Shown: piece after piece, positions 53,882 through 63,160 of the stretch
How positions within the stretch are numbered: position 1 is the stretch's first letter
How the letters are laid out: the number at the start of each line of letters is the position of its first letter
From: Halobaculum roseum
Lineage (GTDB): Archaea; Halobacteriota; Halobacteria; Halobacteriales; Haloferacaceae
Direction: 5' to 3'
Assembly: GCF_019880245.1 (NCBI RefSeq)
Contig: NZ_CP082286.1
Span: 2,808,521 to 2,872,520, forward strand
Length of the DNA: 64,000 nucleotides
Translations under genes and position numbers: made by a program
The notes under the pieces: model-generated
The model's input: the letters and a program-made list of their open reading frames with translations, nothing else
The model's database searches: none
What the model was told of the DNA's origin: nothing

Positions 53882-55807
53882 ATGAGTCAAGTCGAGAAGC
53901 AGTTAGCCGACACGAAAGCACAGATCGAATCGGAGATCCCCGACGACATCTCCGTCACCGACGTGAAATACGAGGGCCCGGAGCTGGTCATCTACACCCG
54001 CCACCCGAAGGAGTTCGCCCAGGACGGCGATCTCGTTCGGCGGCTCGCCTCCAAGCTCCGAAAGCGGATCACCGTTCGCCCGCACCCCGACGTCCTCTCG
54101 AAGCCGAAGGAGGCGAGGGCAAAGATCGAGGACATCATCCCCGACGACGCCGGCGTCGCCGACCTCGACTTCCACGAGGACACGGGCGAGGTCGTCATCG
54201 AGGCCGAGAAGCCCGGCATGGTCATCGGCCGCCGCGGCTCCACCCTCCGGGAGATCACCCAGGAGGTCGGGTGGACGCCCGAGGTCGTCCGCACGCCGCC
54301 GATCGAGTCCTCCACGGTCTCGAACGTCCGGAACTTCCTGAAGCAGGAGCGCGAGGAACGCCGCGACATCCTCGAACGCGTCGGCCGCACCATCCACCGC
54401 GAGGAGATGGCCGACGAGCAGTGGGTCCGCATCACCACGCTCGGCTGCTGTCGCGAGGTCGGCCGCGCCTCGTTCATCCTCAACACCGCCGAGACGCGCA
54501 TCCTCATCGATTGTGGCGACAAGCCCGGCGCCGAGGGCGAGGTGCCGTACCTCCAGGTTCCGGAGGCGTTGGGTGCGGGCGCACAGAACCTCGACGCGGT
54601 CGTGCTCACCCACGCCCACCTCGACCACTCGGCGCTCATCCCGCTCCTGTTCAAGTACGGCTACGACGGTCCGATCTACTGCACCGAGCCGACGCGGGAC
54701 CTGATGGGGTTGCTCACGCTCGATTACCTCGACGTGGCGAGCAAGGAGGGGCGCACCCCGCCGTACGAGTCGGCGCAGGTTCGCGAGGCGATCAAACACA
54801 CCATCCCGCTGGAGTACGGCGACGTGACCGACATCGCGCCGGACGTGAAGCTCACGTTCCACAACGCGGGCCACATCCTCGGGAGCGCGGTCTCGCACTT
54901 CCACATCGGCGACGGGCTCTACAACGTCTGCTTCTCCGGCGACATCCACTACGACGACACCCGCCTGTTCAACGGCGCGGTTAACGACTTCCCGCGCGTG
55001 GAGACGCTCGTGATGGAGTCCACCTACGGCGGTCGCAACGACTACCAGACCGACCAGGAGGACTCCGAGCGCAAGCTGATCGAGGTGATCAACGAGACGT
55101 ACGAGAACGACGGGAAGGTGTTGATCCCGGCGTTCGCGGTCGGGCGCTCCCAGGAGATCATGATGGTACTGGAGGAGGCGATGCGCACCGACAAGATCCC
55201 GGAGATGCCCGTCCACCTCGACGGGATGATCTGGGAGGCGACGGCGATCCACACCACCTACCCCGAGTACCTCCGCGACGAGCTGCGTGACCGGATCTTC
55301 CACGAGGACGAGAACCCGTTCCTCGCCGACCAGTTCAACCACATCGACGGCGGGGAGGACGAGCGCCAGGAGGTCGCCGACGGCGGTCCCTGCATCGTCC
55401 TCTCGACCTCCGGGATGATGACCGGCGGCCCCATCATGTCCTGGTTGCGCCACCTCGGCACCGAGGAGAATTCGACGCTCACGTTCGTCGGCTATCAGGC
55501 CCAGGGGACGCTCGGCCGCCGCATCCAGAACGGCTGGGACGAGATCCCGGTGCAGGACCCCCGCGACCGCAGCCGCAAGTCGACCATCTCCCTGCGGATG
55601 GGAGTCGAGGTCGTCGATGGCTTCTCCGGGCACGCGGACCGCCAAGGGCTCGAAAACTTCGTGAAAACGATGAACCCGCGCCCAGAGAAGGTGCTGTGTG
55701 TCCACGGCGACGAGCGCTCCGTGCAGGACTTCTCGTCGGCGCTGTATCACGACTACAACATGCGGACGTTCGCCCCGAAGAACCTGGAGACGTTCCGTTT
55801 CAAATGA
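53882..55807 (+). CDS. aCPSF1 (FttA-type) beta-CASP ribonuclease
   Basis: A 641-residue archaeal CPSF1, the factor that cleaves nascent transcripts and ends transcription. Two KH-type domains occupy residues 1 to about 145 (VIEAEKPGMVIGRRGSTLRE, GRRG loop). The metallo-beta-lactamase domain has THAHLDHSA near 243-251 and later GDIHYDD, plus SFHAG-type NAGHILGSAVSHFHIGDG near 323-340. The beta-CASP domain includes LIPAFAVGRSQEIMMVLEEA near 415-434, LSTSGMMTGGP and the C-terminal HGD and FSGHADRQ motifs. Fully consistent with an active nuclease. Confidence 0.96.
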   Translation: MSQVEKQLADTKAQIESEIPDDISVTDVKYEGPELVIYTRHPKEFAQDGDLVRRLASKLRKRITVRPHPDVLSKPKEARAKIEDIIPDDAGVADLDFHEDTGEVVIEAEKPGMVIGRRGSTLREITQEVGWTPEVVRTPPIESSTVSNVRNFLKQEREERRDILERVGRTIHREEMADEQWVRITTLGCCREVGRASFILNTAETRILIDCGDKPGAEGEVPYLQVPEALGAGAQNLDAVVLTHAHLDHSALIPLLFKYGYDGPIYCTEPTRDLMGLLTLDYLDVASKEGRTPPYESAQVREAIKHTIPLEYGDVTDIAPDVKLTFHNAGHILGSAVSHFHIGDGLYNVCFSGDIHYDDTRLFNGAVNDFPRVETLVMESTYGGRNDYQTDQEDSERKLIEVINETYENDGKVLIPAFAVGRSQEIMMVLEEAMRTDKIPEMPVHLDGMIWEATAIHTTYPEYLRDELRDRIFHEDENPFLADQFNHIDGGEDERQEVADGGPCIVLSTSGMMTGGPIMSWLRHLGTEENSTLTFVGYQAQGTLGRRIQNGWDEIPVQDPRDRSRKSTISLRMGVEVVDGFSGHADRQGLENFVKTMNPRPEKVLCVHGDERSVQDFSSALYHDYNMRTFAPKNLETFRFK

Positions 55808-56130
55808 ACCACTTTTAACGGGGGCCTCGCGCCCTCCGGGCGCTCGACCCCCGCCAAAACCCGTTCATGCGGTCGGATTCTTCGAATCCGACTGCTAATC
55901 AGAATCGCTCCGCGATTCTGATGATGATCAAAAGGGCCGCTCGCTTGGCCTTCGGAGGGCTCGCTCCACTCGCCCTCCGTGCTCTCGTTCGCTTCGCTCA
56001 CGAGAACTTCGGCCTCGCTCGCGGTACAACACGGAGTGGTCCCGCACGTGGACCGATCGTGAGACGCTCACGGTCGGTCGACTGACCGACCATCGCCGGG
56101 ACTCAAGTTATCTCCCGTCGACGGATACGT
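55808..56130. repeat. Hairpin-rich intergenic region
   Basis: 323 nt without a gene, containing at least five stems: GCGCCC/GGGCGC (55829-55843), GTCGGATTC/GAATCCGAC (55872-55892), an 11-bp stem (55898-55922), CGGAGGGC/GCCCTCCG (55953-55979) and TCTCGT/ACGAGA (55983-56005). At 56051-56091 two stems exclude each other: 56051-56079 (13 bp, one G-T pair) or GGTCGGTC/GACCGACC (56072-56091). Several loops are TCC or TTC. Probably intergenic repeat units plus a terminator for aCPSF1. Confidence 0.65.
56105..56112 (+). promoter_or_regulatory. TATA element of mgsA
   Basis: AAGTTATC ends 19 nt before the ATG at 56131, so transcripts should begin near the start codon and exclude the upstream hairpins. 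Confidence 0.4.
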
Positions 56131-56520
56131 ATGCGCCTCGCGCTCATCGCCCACGACGAACAGAAGGACACCCTCGTCGAGTTCGCCCGCGAGTACGTCG
56201 ACACCCTCGCCGCCCACGACCTGCTCGCGACGGGGACGACCGGCAAACGGCTCAACGAGGAAACCGACCTCAGAGTCGAACGCAAGTCGTCGGGTCCCCT
56301 CGGCGGCGACATGCAGATCGGCGCCGAGGTCGCCAACGGCGACTGCCACGGGATCGTCTTCCTCCGCGACCCGCTGACGGCACAGCCGCACGAGCCCGAC
56401 ATCTCCGCGCTCCTCCGGATCTGTGACGTGCACGACGTGCCGCTCGCGACCAACCCCGCGAGCGCGGCGTACCTCGTCGAGGGGATCGAACGCGATCCCC
56501 CGGAGTATCACGAGGGATAG
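56131..56520 (+). CDS. mgsA: Methylglyoxal synthase
   Basis: A 129-residue enzyme converting dihydroxyacetone phosphate to methylglyoxal and phosphate, which relieves phosphate shortage in glycolysis. [20 protein letters not shown] near 4-23, [15 protein letters not shown] near 33-47 (phosphate loop), [20 protein letters not shown] near 53-72 with the catalytic Asp, and [20 protein letters not shown] near 77-96 with the catalytic His/Asp all match E. coli MgsA. It is a single gene with its own TATA element. Confidence 0.95.
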   Translation: MRLALIAHDEQKDTLVEFAREYVDTLAAHDLLATGTTGKRLNEETDLRVERKSSGPLGGDMQIGAEVANGDCHGIVFLRDPLTAQPHEPDISALLRICDVHDVPLATNPASAAYLVEGIERDPPEYHEG

Positions 56521-56563
56521 CCGGCTCGGGTGACTTTTCACCCCGACCGCCGAACCGCCGCCA

Positions 56564-57010
56564 GTGAGACGCTCGGCTCCCGCACGCGCCGTGCTCGCCC
56601 TCATCGTGACGATTGCGGCGGTCGGGGGTCCCGCCGTCGCGCCCGCGGCTGCCACGCCCGAGGACTGCTTCGGCGACGGCCGGGATCTGGACGTCGGGAC
56701 CGAGGGGCCGACGATCGATCTGTCGATCTACACGTCGCTGTTCACGAACCTCGGCGGGAAGGGCGCGCTCGGAATGTCGGCCGTCGGCCACACCGGCGAA
56801 TATGAGGTGATCAGCCTCCGCACGGGCGTCGTCTTCGCCGGCGTCAACGACCCCGAGGCGTTCCTCGCGGACCCGTTCTCCCGGTTCGCGCTCGCGTTCG
56901 ACTACACGCTCTCGCTGCCGATGCTGTCGGCTGCCCCCGGCGACACCACCTACGAGCAGTCGGAGGCGCCGGTCGAGGGCGTCCCCGAGGCCGAGTGCTC
57001 GGTGGAGTAG
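56564..57010 (+). CDS. Secreted or lipid-anchored haloarchaeal protein
   Basis: A 148-residue protein with a GTG start and a signal peptide (MRRSAPARAVLALIVTIAAV then GGPAVAPAAA). The mature part, TPEDCFGDGRDLDVGTEGPT to SEAPVEGVPEAECSVE, has two cysteines (residues about 34 and 146) that may form a disulphide. VGHTGEYEVISLRTGVVFAG near 73-92 suggests beta strands. No recognised function, no TM anchor at the C-terminus. Probably a haloarchaeal single-domain family (DUF7332-type, recalled only). Lies 43 nt after mgsA. Confidence 0.7.
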   Translation: MRRSAPARAVLALIVTIAAVGGPAVAPAAATPEDCFGDGRDLDVGTEGPTIDLSIYTSLFTNLGGKGALGMSAVGHTGEYEVISLRTGVVFAGVNDPEAFLADPFSRFALAFDYTLSLPMLSAAPGDTTYEQSEAPVEGVPEAECSVE

Positions 57011-57014
57011 GCAG

Positions 57015-57854
57015 TCAATCCTCGGCGCCGTCGGCGAGCGCCTCGGCCGGGTCGACCGCCTCGCCGGACAGCTCGTCGATCCCGACGCGATCGCACAGGT
57101 CGTACAGCGGGCACGCCTCCGGCCCCTGCAGACACGCCGGCTCGCGGGCGGTGCAGTACTCCCGCCCGAACTGGATCATCGCGGTGTGGCCGAAGCCACA
57201 TTTCTCGGGCGGCACCGCCTCCTCGAGTGCGGTCCGCACGCCCTCGTGGTCCGCGTCCGCGGGCGCGAGCCCCATCCGGCGAGAGATCCGGTGAACGTGC
57301 GTGTCCACCGGAAAGACGCCGTCGCGGCCGCCGGCGAACAGCAGGACGCAGTCGGCGGTCTTCGGCCCCACGCCGTTCATTTCGAGCAGCGTCTCGCGGA
57401 CCGTGGCCGGGTCTTCCTCGCGAACGAACGCGTCGAAGCCGTCGGCGTCGCCGTACTCCTCGACGACACGCTCGGCGAGCGCGACGATCCGCTCGGACTT
57501 CATGTTGTAGAGTCCGGCGCCCGAGATGGTCTCGGCCAACTCGTCCTGTGCCGCGTTCGCAAGCGACGCCGCTAGATCACCTATCCACTCGGACCCATCC
57601 GGCCCGTATCGGGCCATCAGCGCGTCGTGTGCCGGCTGGCTCGCCTTGTCGCTGGTGTTCTGCGAGAGGATCGTCCGGACGAGACACTCGAAGGCGTCCT
57701 GTCCGCCGTAGGCCTTCTGCCAGTACAGGTCGCCGAGGGCGCCGACGACGGCCTCGGGGTGCGTCGCCGGCTCGTCGGCCGAGTCGAACGCGGCCGGACG
57801 GCCGCCGCCCGCGTCGCCGCCGCTGATGTTCTCGGCCGGTTCGTCGTCGGGCAT
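57015..57854 (-). CDS. nth: Endonuclease III-like base-excision glycosylase
   Basis: A 279-residue HhH-GPD glycosylase/AP lyase removing oxidised pyrimidines. The HhH is LEMNGVGPKTADCVLLFAGG near 157-176 with catalytic Lys 165 (of PKT), and the essential Asp lies in VFPVDTHVHRISRRMGLAP near 184. The 4Fe-4S motif is CTAREPACLQGPEACPLYDL then C near 240-260. QNTSDKASQPAHDAL near 70-84 is the substrate-recognition stretch. The first 35 residues are a low-complexity leader. The start (MPDDEPAEN) is one of two in-frame ATGs. Confidence 0.93.
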   Translation of the reverse strand: MPDDEPAENISGGDAGGGRPAAFDSADEPATHPEAVVGALGDLYWQKAYGGQDAFECLVRTILSQNTSDKASQPAHDALMARYGPDGSEWIGDLAASLANAAQDELAETISGAGLYNMKSERIVALAERVVEEYGDADGFDAFVREEDPATVRETLLEMNGVGPKTADCVLLFAGGRDGVFPVDTHVHRISRRMGLAPADADHEGVRTALEEAVPPEKCGFGHTAMIQFGREYCTAREPACLQGPEACPLYDLCDRVGIDELSGEAVDPAEALADGAED

Positions 57855-57942
57855 GGTCGGTGCTCGGGCGTCATCGTACAAGAACCGTCGCCCGCGCGGT
57901 CCCGAACCGTCGGGGCGATCGACGACGCTCCCGACCGCGGCG

Positions 57943-58413
57943 CTACGGCTCGACGCGTAGCGTCACTGTCAGCGGGGCGCCCCGCTCCAGCGCCGTCACG
58001 AGTCGTCGGCCGAAGTCCGCGGCGGCCTTGTCCGCCTCGATCATGACCGTCCGCTCGTCGACGTAGTCGCTCGTCCGGCCGACCATGCTCCGGTCGCCCT
58101 CGTAGGAGAGGTCGGGATGGCCGTGACCCGTCACGGTCTCGGTCGCGTCGGCTGCGCCGAACTCGGCAACGATCGTCGCCTCCCGGGAGCGACACGCCTC
58201 GACGAACGAACGCGGCACGTCCGCGGGGGTGGCGTCCGCCTCGACCGCGAGGATGCAGTCGCCCGCGGGCGTGAGCCAATCGTCGCTGGTCACCTCGAAG
58301 GTGCTCTCGTGCTCGGCGCTGACGTGCTCGTGGCCCGACGCGCGGACGGTCACCTCGCGAACGGGACCCGCGGTCGTCGTCGCGTCCGACCCGCTCGACG
58401 CCTCGTCGGTCAT
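57943..58413 (-). CDS. DUF371 family protein
   Basis: A 156-residue protein. After an acidic N-terminal stretch (residues 1-17), one DUF371 domain is evident: RASGHEHVSAEHESTFEVTS near 24-43, DDWLTPAGDCILAVEADATP near 44-63, and VTGHGHPDLSYEGDRSMVGR near 93-112. The family is conserved in archaea; conserved His, Asp and Cys residues suggest an enzyme or metal site, but no function is established. It lies next to nth and 46 nt from the DUF368 gene. Confidence 0.85.
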   Translation of the reverse strand: MTDEASSGSDATTTAGPVREVTVRASGHEHVSAEHESTFEVTSDDWLTPAGDCILAVEADATPADVPRSFVEACRSREATIVAEFGAADATETVTGHGHPDLSYEGDRSMVGRTSDYVDERTVMIEADKAAADFGRRLVTALERGAPLTVTLRVEP

Positions 58414-58459
58414 ATCGGTGGTGGGTGACGGCGGGACAAAACGACCGCGGTCGAGTCGA

Positions 58460-59551
58460 TCAGTCCAGGTCGACGCCGCCGGCGAGGCGGTCGAGCCCGA
58501 CGACCAGCACCGCCCCGACCGCGGCCGCGACGACGAACTCGCCGCCGACCGCGGCGGTCCACGCGCCGACCTCCTCGCCGACGCGGACGACCGGCGCCCG
58601 GAGCGCCCCGACGATGAGGCCGATCAGGAACGCGAGCGTCGCCTCGCGCCGCGCCGCCAGCGCCGCTCGGACCGCGTGCGCGACGGTGAGCAGTCCGACG
58701 ACGCCGCCCGCGAGGAACGCGACGACCGGGACGCCGGTCTCGACGACCGCTGCCGTCGGGCCGCCGGTCGCGAGCGCCAACAGCGAATCGACGAACACGG
58801 ACAGCGCCTCGGTCATGCGGTCGTACTGCCCGAGGATGACGAGCAGGAGCGACCCCGAGATCCCGGGGAGGATCATCGCGCTGACCGCGACCGCCCCCGC
58901 GAAGAACGTCGCCAGGGCGGTCTCGCCGAGGGCCGCCGAGGCCTGCCCGGAGGCGACGAACGCCAGCGCCGCCCCCCCGATCGCAGCTGCGGCCCGACCG
59001 CCGGTGTCGACGCGGAACTCCCCGCGGAGGACGACAGCCGACGCCCCGATGAGGCCGAAGAAGAAGCCGTACGTGAGCACCGGAACGGTCTCCAGCGCGA
59101 TGTGCAACGCCCGCGTCACGGTGAGGATCGCGGTGGCGATGCCGGCGCCGAGCGCGAGCAGGAACCAGCCGTCGACCGCCGTCCAGACCGCGCGCAGCTC
59201 GTCGCGGTCGCCGAGCAGGCCGTCGAGCGCGCGTCGCGCGAGCGACGGCGACGCGGCCGTCACCGCGGCGATGAGGCGATCGTAGATCCCGGTGATCAAC
59301 GCGATCGTGCCGCCGGAGACCCCGGGAACGGCGTCGGCGGTCCCCATCGCGACCCCGCGGAGGTACGTGCCGAGCGGTCCCTCGTCGCGCTCGATCAACT
59401 GTACGTCGTCTGCAAACGACGGTGACGCGTCGGCGTTCGTCGAGCGACCGGCCTCGGACGGCTCGGCGGCGGTCGCCGATGCATCGGCCGCTGCCGTTCC
59501 CGTCACGTCAGCCGACTCGGCACCGTCACCGTCGCCGCCGGCGTCCGTCAT
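58460..59551 (-). CDS. DUF368 membrane protein, probable polyprenyl-phosphate translocase
   Basis: A 363-residue membrane protein of the DUF368 family. A 65-residue acidic/Ala cytoplasmic head precedes about eight to ten membrane segments. The two signature repeats are MGTADAVPGVSGGTIALITG near 70-89 and MILPGISGSLLLVILGQYDR near 225-244, an inverted-repeat transporter pattern. Bacterial DUF368 (PopT-type) proteins carry undecaprenyl phosphate back across the membrane; that is established. In archaea the analogous cargo would be dolichyl phosphate. It starts immediately after the aglB stop (0-nt gap), which supports this inference. Confidence 0.85.
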   Translation of the reverse strand: MTDAGGDGDGAESADVTGTAAADASATAAEPSEAGRSTNADASPSFADDVQLIERDEGPLGTYLRGVAMGTADAVPGVSGGTIALITGIYDRLIAAVTAASPSLARRALDGLLGDRDELRAVWTAVDGWFLLALGAGIATAILTVTRALHIALETVPVLTYGFFFGLIGASAVVLRGEFRVDTGGRAAAAIGGAALAFVASGQASAALGETALATFFAGAVAVSAMILPGISGSLLLVILGQYDRMTEALSVFVDSLLALATGGPTAAVVETGVPVVAFLAGGVVGLLTVAHAVRAALAARREATLAFLIGLIVGALRAPVVRVGEEVGAWTAAVGGEFVVAAAVGAVLVVGLDRLAGGVDLD

Positions 59552-62500
59552 CTACGGTGCGACCGTGCTCCGGGTAGGGGCGCGCACGGCCGGCGCGGCC
59601 TCACCCGCGGCCGAGCCAGCGAGCGATCCGTCCGTCGACGAGTCGCCGCCCGCCGTCAGCGAGTCCGCTGACGCCGAGTCAAGCCCCTCCAGCGAGTCGA
59701 ACTCCGCGGGCAGGGAACTCGTGTTGTCGGAGCCGTCGGTCGAGTTGTTCGTCTCCGAGCCGTTCTGGGCGCCCTCGGGCGCGCGGAGGACTTCCTCCGA
59801 GAGCGTGACGGTCGCGGTGCCGTCCTCGTCGCCGTTGACCAGTCCCTCACTCACGTTGAACGTCCCCTCGTTGCGGACGATGTACGCAGACTCGTTGCTC
59901 TCGACCTCGCCGGTGACCGTGTACGCGCCCGTCGCGCGAACGCTCACGTTGGTGTAGCCGTTCTCCGGGCCGTACTCGTCGTAGCCGGTCGTCGAGTACG
60001 GGACCGTGAACTCGAACTCGCCGTCCTCGTTGGCGGTCGCCTGCTGCTCGTAGGTGAACGTCGAGGCGTTGCCGCCGGTGCCGGCGTCGGGGACGCGCAT
60101 CTCGACGGTCGCGGTGACCGTCTCGTTGGGGTCGGCGCCGTCACCCTCGACGGTCGCGCCGGGCACCTTCTCGAACGTCTTCACCCACTGCGGCTGCGTC
60201 TGCTGCAGCAGCGACGGGCGCAGCCCGAGCGACTGGGACTCCTGCAGTACCGTCCGCTGGTACTGACTGGAGGAGTACGCCGAGGTTTCGGACGTACTCA
60301 CCAGCCGGTAGTGTTCCATCGCCGGCACGGACTCGCGCGGGAACGCCCCGACGCCGCCGATCTGCGCGGTGCCGTCCTCCTCGACGAACTCCTGGGCCGC
60401 GCTCTCGTTGGCGAACGTCCGAATCGCGCTCGCGTTCTCGCCCTGCGGCAGCACCTTGTAGGTGGTGCCGTCCTGCGCGGAGACCGTGTCGTAGTCGAAC
60501 ACGATCACGCGGTCGCCGAACGGCGTCTGGACCGCTGGGTCGGCGCGACTCCCGTGGAACAGGTACAGCCGCACCATCTGGCTCTCGTAGTAGCGCTGCG
60601 TCTTGTCGCGGAACGCGACGCCGTACTGAGTCCCCCGTTGGGTTTCCTGTGCGCGCAGCGTCGGCGAGTAGTAATCCGAGGCGTTCGTGTCGTCATCGAA
60701 GACGACGGGCGCGCCGAACTTCGAGCCGACCGTGACCATCTGCCAGTCGACCATGACGTAGCGCATGTCTTCGGCCTCGCCGTCGTCGTCGATGTTCGAG
60801 AGCACCTCGTCCGCGTCCTCTTCGCTGGGCGCGAGGAGGTAGTTCGCCGCGGAGCTGGCGCCCTGCTGGAACGGGTTCGCGTGCGGGATGCGCTCGCCCT
60901 GCGTGGTGATCCAGTGGCCGTAGTCCCACCAGGACATCACGCCGTAGGTTCCCTCTGCGTAGTCGTAGTCGTCGTCAGCGGGCCGCTGATAGGTGCCGTA
61001 GTAGTCGAGGTCGTCCGCGTTGCCGGCACCTCCGAGGTTCCCCTCGGCGGGCGTGTTGTCGTTCATCCACTCGAGGTTCTCGTCCCAGACGGTCACCGAC
61101 CCCGGGCCGGTGTTGTTGCCGACGCCGACGGCGGTGTTCGTCCGGTCGATGGACACCTGTCCGGTGTTCCCGAGCGACAGCGGGACGACGAGCACCGGGC
61201 CGAGCACGACCAGCACCGTGAGCACCACGGCGATGATCTGGTACGTCTCGACGTCCGGCATCGAGAGGTCCGCCGAGAAGTCGATCCCGATGACCGCGAG
61301 GATCTCCCGGAGGAAGTAGGCGTTCAGCCCCGCGACGGCGACCGCGAGGTAGTAGTTGAAGCGGACCTGCGTGAACGCGGCGGCCGTGATGAACGCCGCC
61401 CACACGAACACGAACAGGTGTTCGGCGTCGTAGCGAACGCGCGCGGCAGCGCCGAACACGAGCAGGGCGACGAGTGCGAGTCCGAGCACCTGCGGGTTGA
61501 ACCCGAGGCCGCTCGCGAGGTCGTTGAAGATCGGCGAGCCGACGAAGACGAACAGGACGACCAGCGCCGAGGCAGCGAGGTAGTAGTAGTCGCTCGTGGT
61601 GCCGCGCTTCCACAGCGGCTTGACGAGCATCCAGACGGCCGCCGCGAGGGCGGTGATGAACGCGAAGCCGTACTCGGCGATAACGACGCCGAAGCCGCCG
61701 TAGTACTGGACGAGCCCTGACTGGAGGAACGGTTGGGCCTCGCCGATGGTGCGGGTGGCCGCGCCCGCGGAGAAGCCGACGAACCGGAGGAGGTTGCTCT
61801 CGATCGTCGTGAACGGCGCCGCCTCGACGAAGATGACGAGGAGGACGCCGACCGCGCCGAGGATGCCGACGATCCCCGCGAACGCGTGGTCGTTCAGGCG
61901 GTCGTCCGCGAACTCGCGGGAGTCGAGTTGGCGCGCGAGGAACGCGAGGAAGACGGCGCCCGCGGCGGTCGCGAGCGCGAAAGCGGGCTGGATGAGGCTC
62001 ATCGCGGTCGGAGAGAACGTCGCCTCCTCGAACTTGAGGAGTGCCATCAGGGCGGCGACGACCATCGAGATGACAGCGACGAACGCGACGTGGTCTGGCG
62101 AGCGGTCGCCCGCGTAATCGGAGACGGTTTGGAATGCGACGTAGGCAGCAAAGATTCCGAGCAGGAGGACGGCCGGGGGCCAGGTCCAGATGTAGAGGCC
62201 GATGGCGACGCCTGCAAGCGCACTCCAGTATAGAGTGGGCTTCAACTCGTCCCACTCGCTCGCCTGCACGAGTTCCCAGATTGGGAGGTCCCGCTGCGCG
62301 ACAGCGAGCGCGACCATGAGCGCGACGACCGCGAACGCCTGGAAGAACGGTTCCGCGACGTTGTGGTCGGCGAACCCGACGAGGCCCCGACGGAGGAACG
62401 TTCCTGGGAGGAGCATGAGGATGACCGCGCCGAAGAGTCCTGCAAGGCGGCCACCGAGGCGCTTCCCGATCAAATAGGTAGGAACCACGACGAGCGCGCC

Positions 62501-62938
62501 GAAGACGGCGGGCGCAACGAGGAGCGTCTTGGCGACGAGCGCCTCGGAAGGGGAGCCGAGGCCGACGATGAGGGCGGCCGTGGCGATCAGTTGGTCGTAT
62601 AGGGTACCGAACTGGCCGGAGTTGGTTCCGAACGGGTAGTACGTCCACGGGTCCCATGGCATCGTCGCCGGCCAGTTAGCGACGGTGTACCGGACCTGTC
62701 TAAGGTGGTACCACGCGTCGTTACCGTTGAAGTATACCTGGCCGTCGCGAATGAAGTTGCCGTAGGACTGGAGGCGGATCCACAGCATGAACGCGACGAT
62801 TGCGAGGAGCGCCGGCACATGATAGAAGTCGCGTACGACATCTGCGGCCGACTTCCCTGTAAAGGAGTAGTTTAGGCCTGGGACGGAAGAAGCGGGATTT
62901 CCTCCGTCCGGGGTCGTGTCGCTATCGCTTCGACTCAT
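59552..62938 (-). CDS. aglB: Oligosaccharyltransferase AglB (STT3 family)
   Basis: A 1128-residue oligosaccharyltransferase that transfers a lipid-linked glycan to Asn-X-Ser/Thr of secreted proteins such as the S-layer glycoprotein. About 13 membrane helices occupy residues 60-590. Loop EL1 has the catalytic Asp in YFNGNDAWYHLRQVRYTV near 88-105, and FADHNVAEPFF is the DXD-like second motif near 195. The catalytic WWDYG motif lies in MSWWDYGHWITTQGER near 670. The extracellular C-terminal domain is large with beta-rich repeats, and the tail (from about 1060) is Ser/Thr/Ala-rich. The first 30 residues are also disordered. Confidence 0.95.
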   Translation of the reverse strand: MSRSDSDTTPDGGNPASSVPGLNYSFTGKSAADVVRDFYHVPALLAIVAFMLWIRLQSYGNFIRDGQVYFNGNDAWYHLRQVRYTVANWPATMPWDPWTYYPFGTNSGQFGTLYDQLIATAALIVGLGSPSEALVAKTLLVAPAVFGALVVVPTYLIGKRLGGRLAGLFGAVILMLLPGTFLRRGLVGFADHNVAEPFFQAFAVVALMVALAVAQRDLPIWELVQASEWDELKPTLYWSALAGVAIGLYIWTWPPAVLLLGIFAAYVAFQTVSDYAGDRSPDHVAFVAVISMVVAALMALLKFEEATFSPTAMSLIQPAFALATAAGAVFLAFLARQLDSREFADDRLNDHAFAGIVGILGAVGVLLVIFVEAAPFTTIESNLLRFVGFSAGAATRTIGEAQPFLQSGLVQYYGGFGVVIAEYGFAFITALAAAVWMLVKPLWKRGTTSDYYYLAASALVVLFVFVGSPIFNDLASGLGFNPQVLGLALVALLVFGAAARVRYDAEHLFVFVWAAFITAAAFTQVRFNYYLAVAVAGLNAYFLREILAVIGIDFSADLSMPDVETYQIIAVVLTVLVVLGPVLVVPLSLGNTGQVSIDRTNTAVGVGNNTGPGSVTVWDENLEWMNDNTPAEGNLGGAGNADDLDYYGTYQRPADDDYDYAEGTYGVMSWWDYGHWITTQGERIPHANPFQQGASSAANYLLAPSEEDADEVLSNIDDDGEAEDMRYVMVDWQMVTVGSKFGAPVVFDDDTNASDYYSPTLRAQETQRGTQYGVAFRDKTQRYYESQMVRLYLFHGSRADPAVQTPFGDRVIVFDYDTVSAQDGTTYKVLPQGENASAIRTFANESAAQEFVEEDGTAQIGGVGAFPRESVPAMEHYRLVSTSETSAYSSSQYQRTVLQESQSLGLRPSLLQQTQPQWVKTFEKVPGATVEGDGADPNETVTATVEMRVPDAGTGGNASTFTYEQQATANEDGEFEFTVPYSTTGYDEYGPENGYTNVSVRATGAYTVTGEVESNESAYIVRNEGTFNVSEGLVNGDEDGTATVTLSEEVLRAPEGAQNGSETNNSTDGSDNTSSLPAEFDSLEGLDSASADSLTAGGDSSTDGSLAGSAAGEAAPAVRAPTRSTVAP

Positions 62939-63160
62939 TGCATCGATGGACTTGGAAAACGAGGATAAGCCTTGTGAAGTGGTCCGAAGTCATTTATTCC
63001 GATTAGCCAGCGTTCACGGTCACTCCAACGGTTTTCACACTTCTGTTCTGTCAAATACAATTTAATTTGTGAAGTTCTCCGGTAGCTAATCAATATGGAT
63101 ATCGGGATAACGCCGACAGCCCGCGGTAGAGGTAGCACGAGTCTATCGATGGCGTATACT

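Noticed and set aside
53903-55750. 615-codon minus-strand frame opposite aCPSF1
   Set aside because: Overlaps a gene with all beta-CASP nuclease motifs; no homologous domain visible in the antisense protein.
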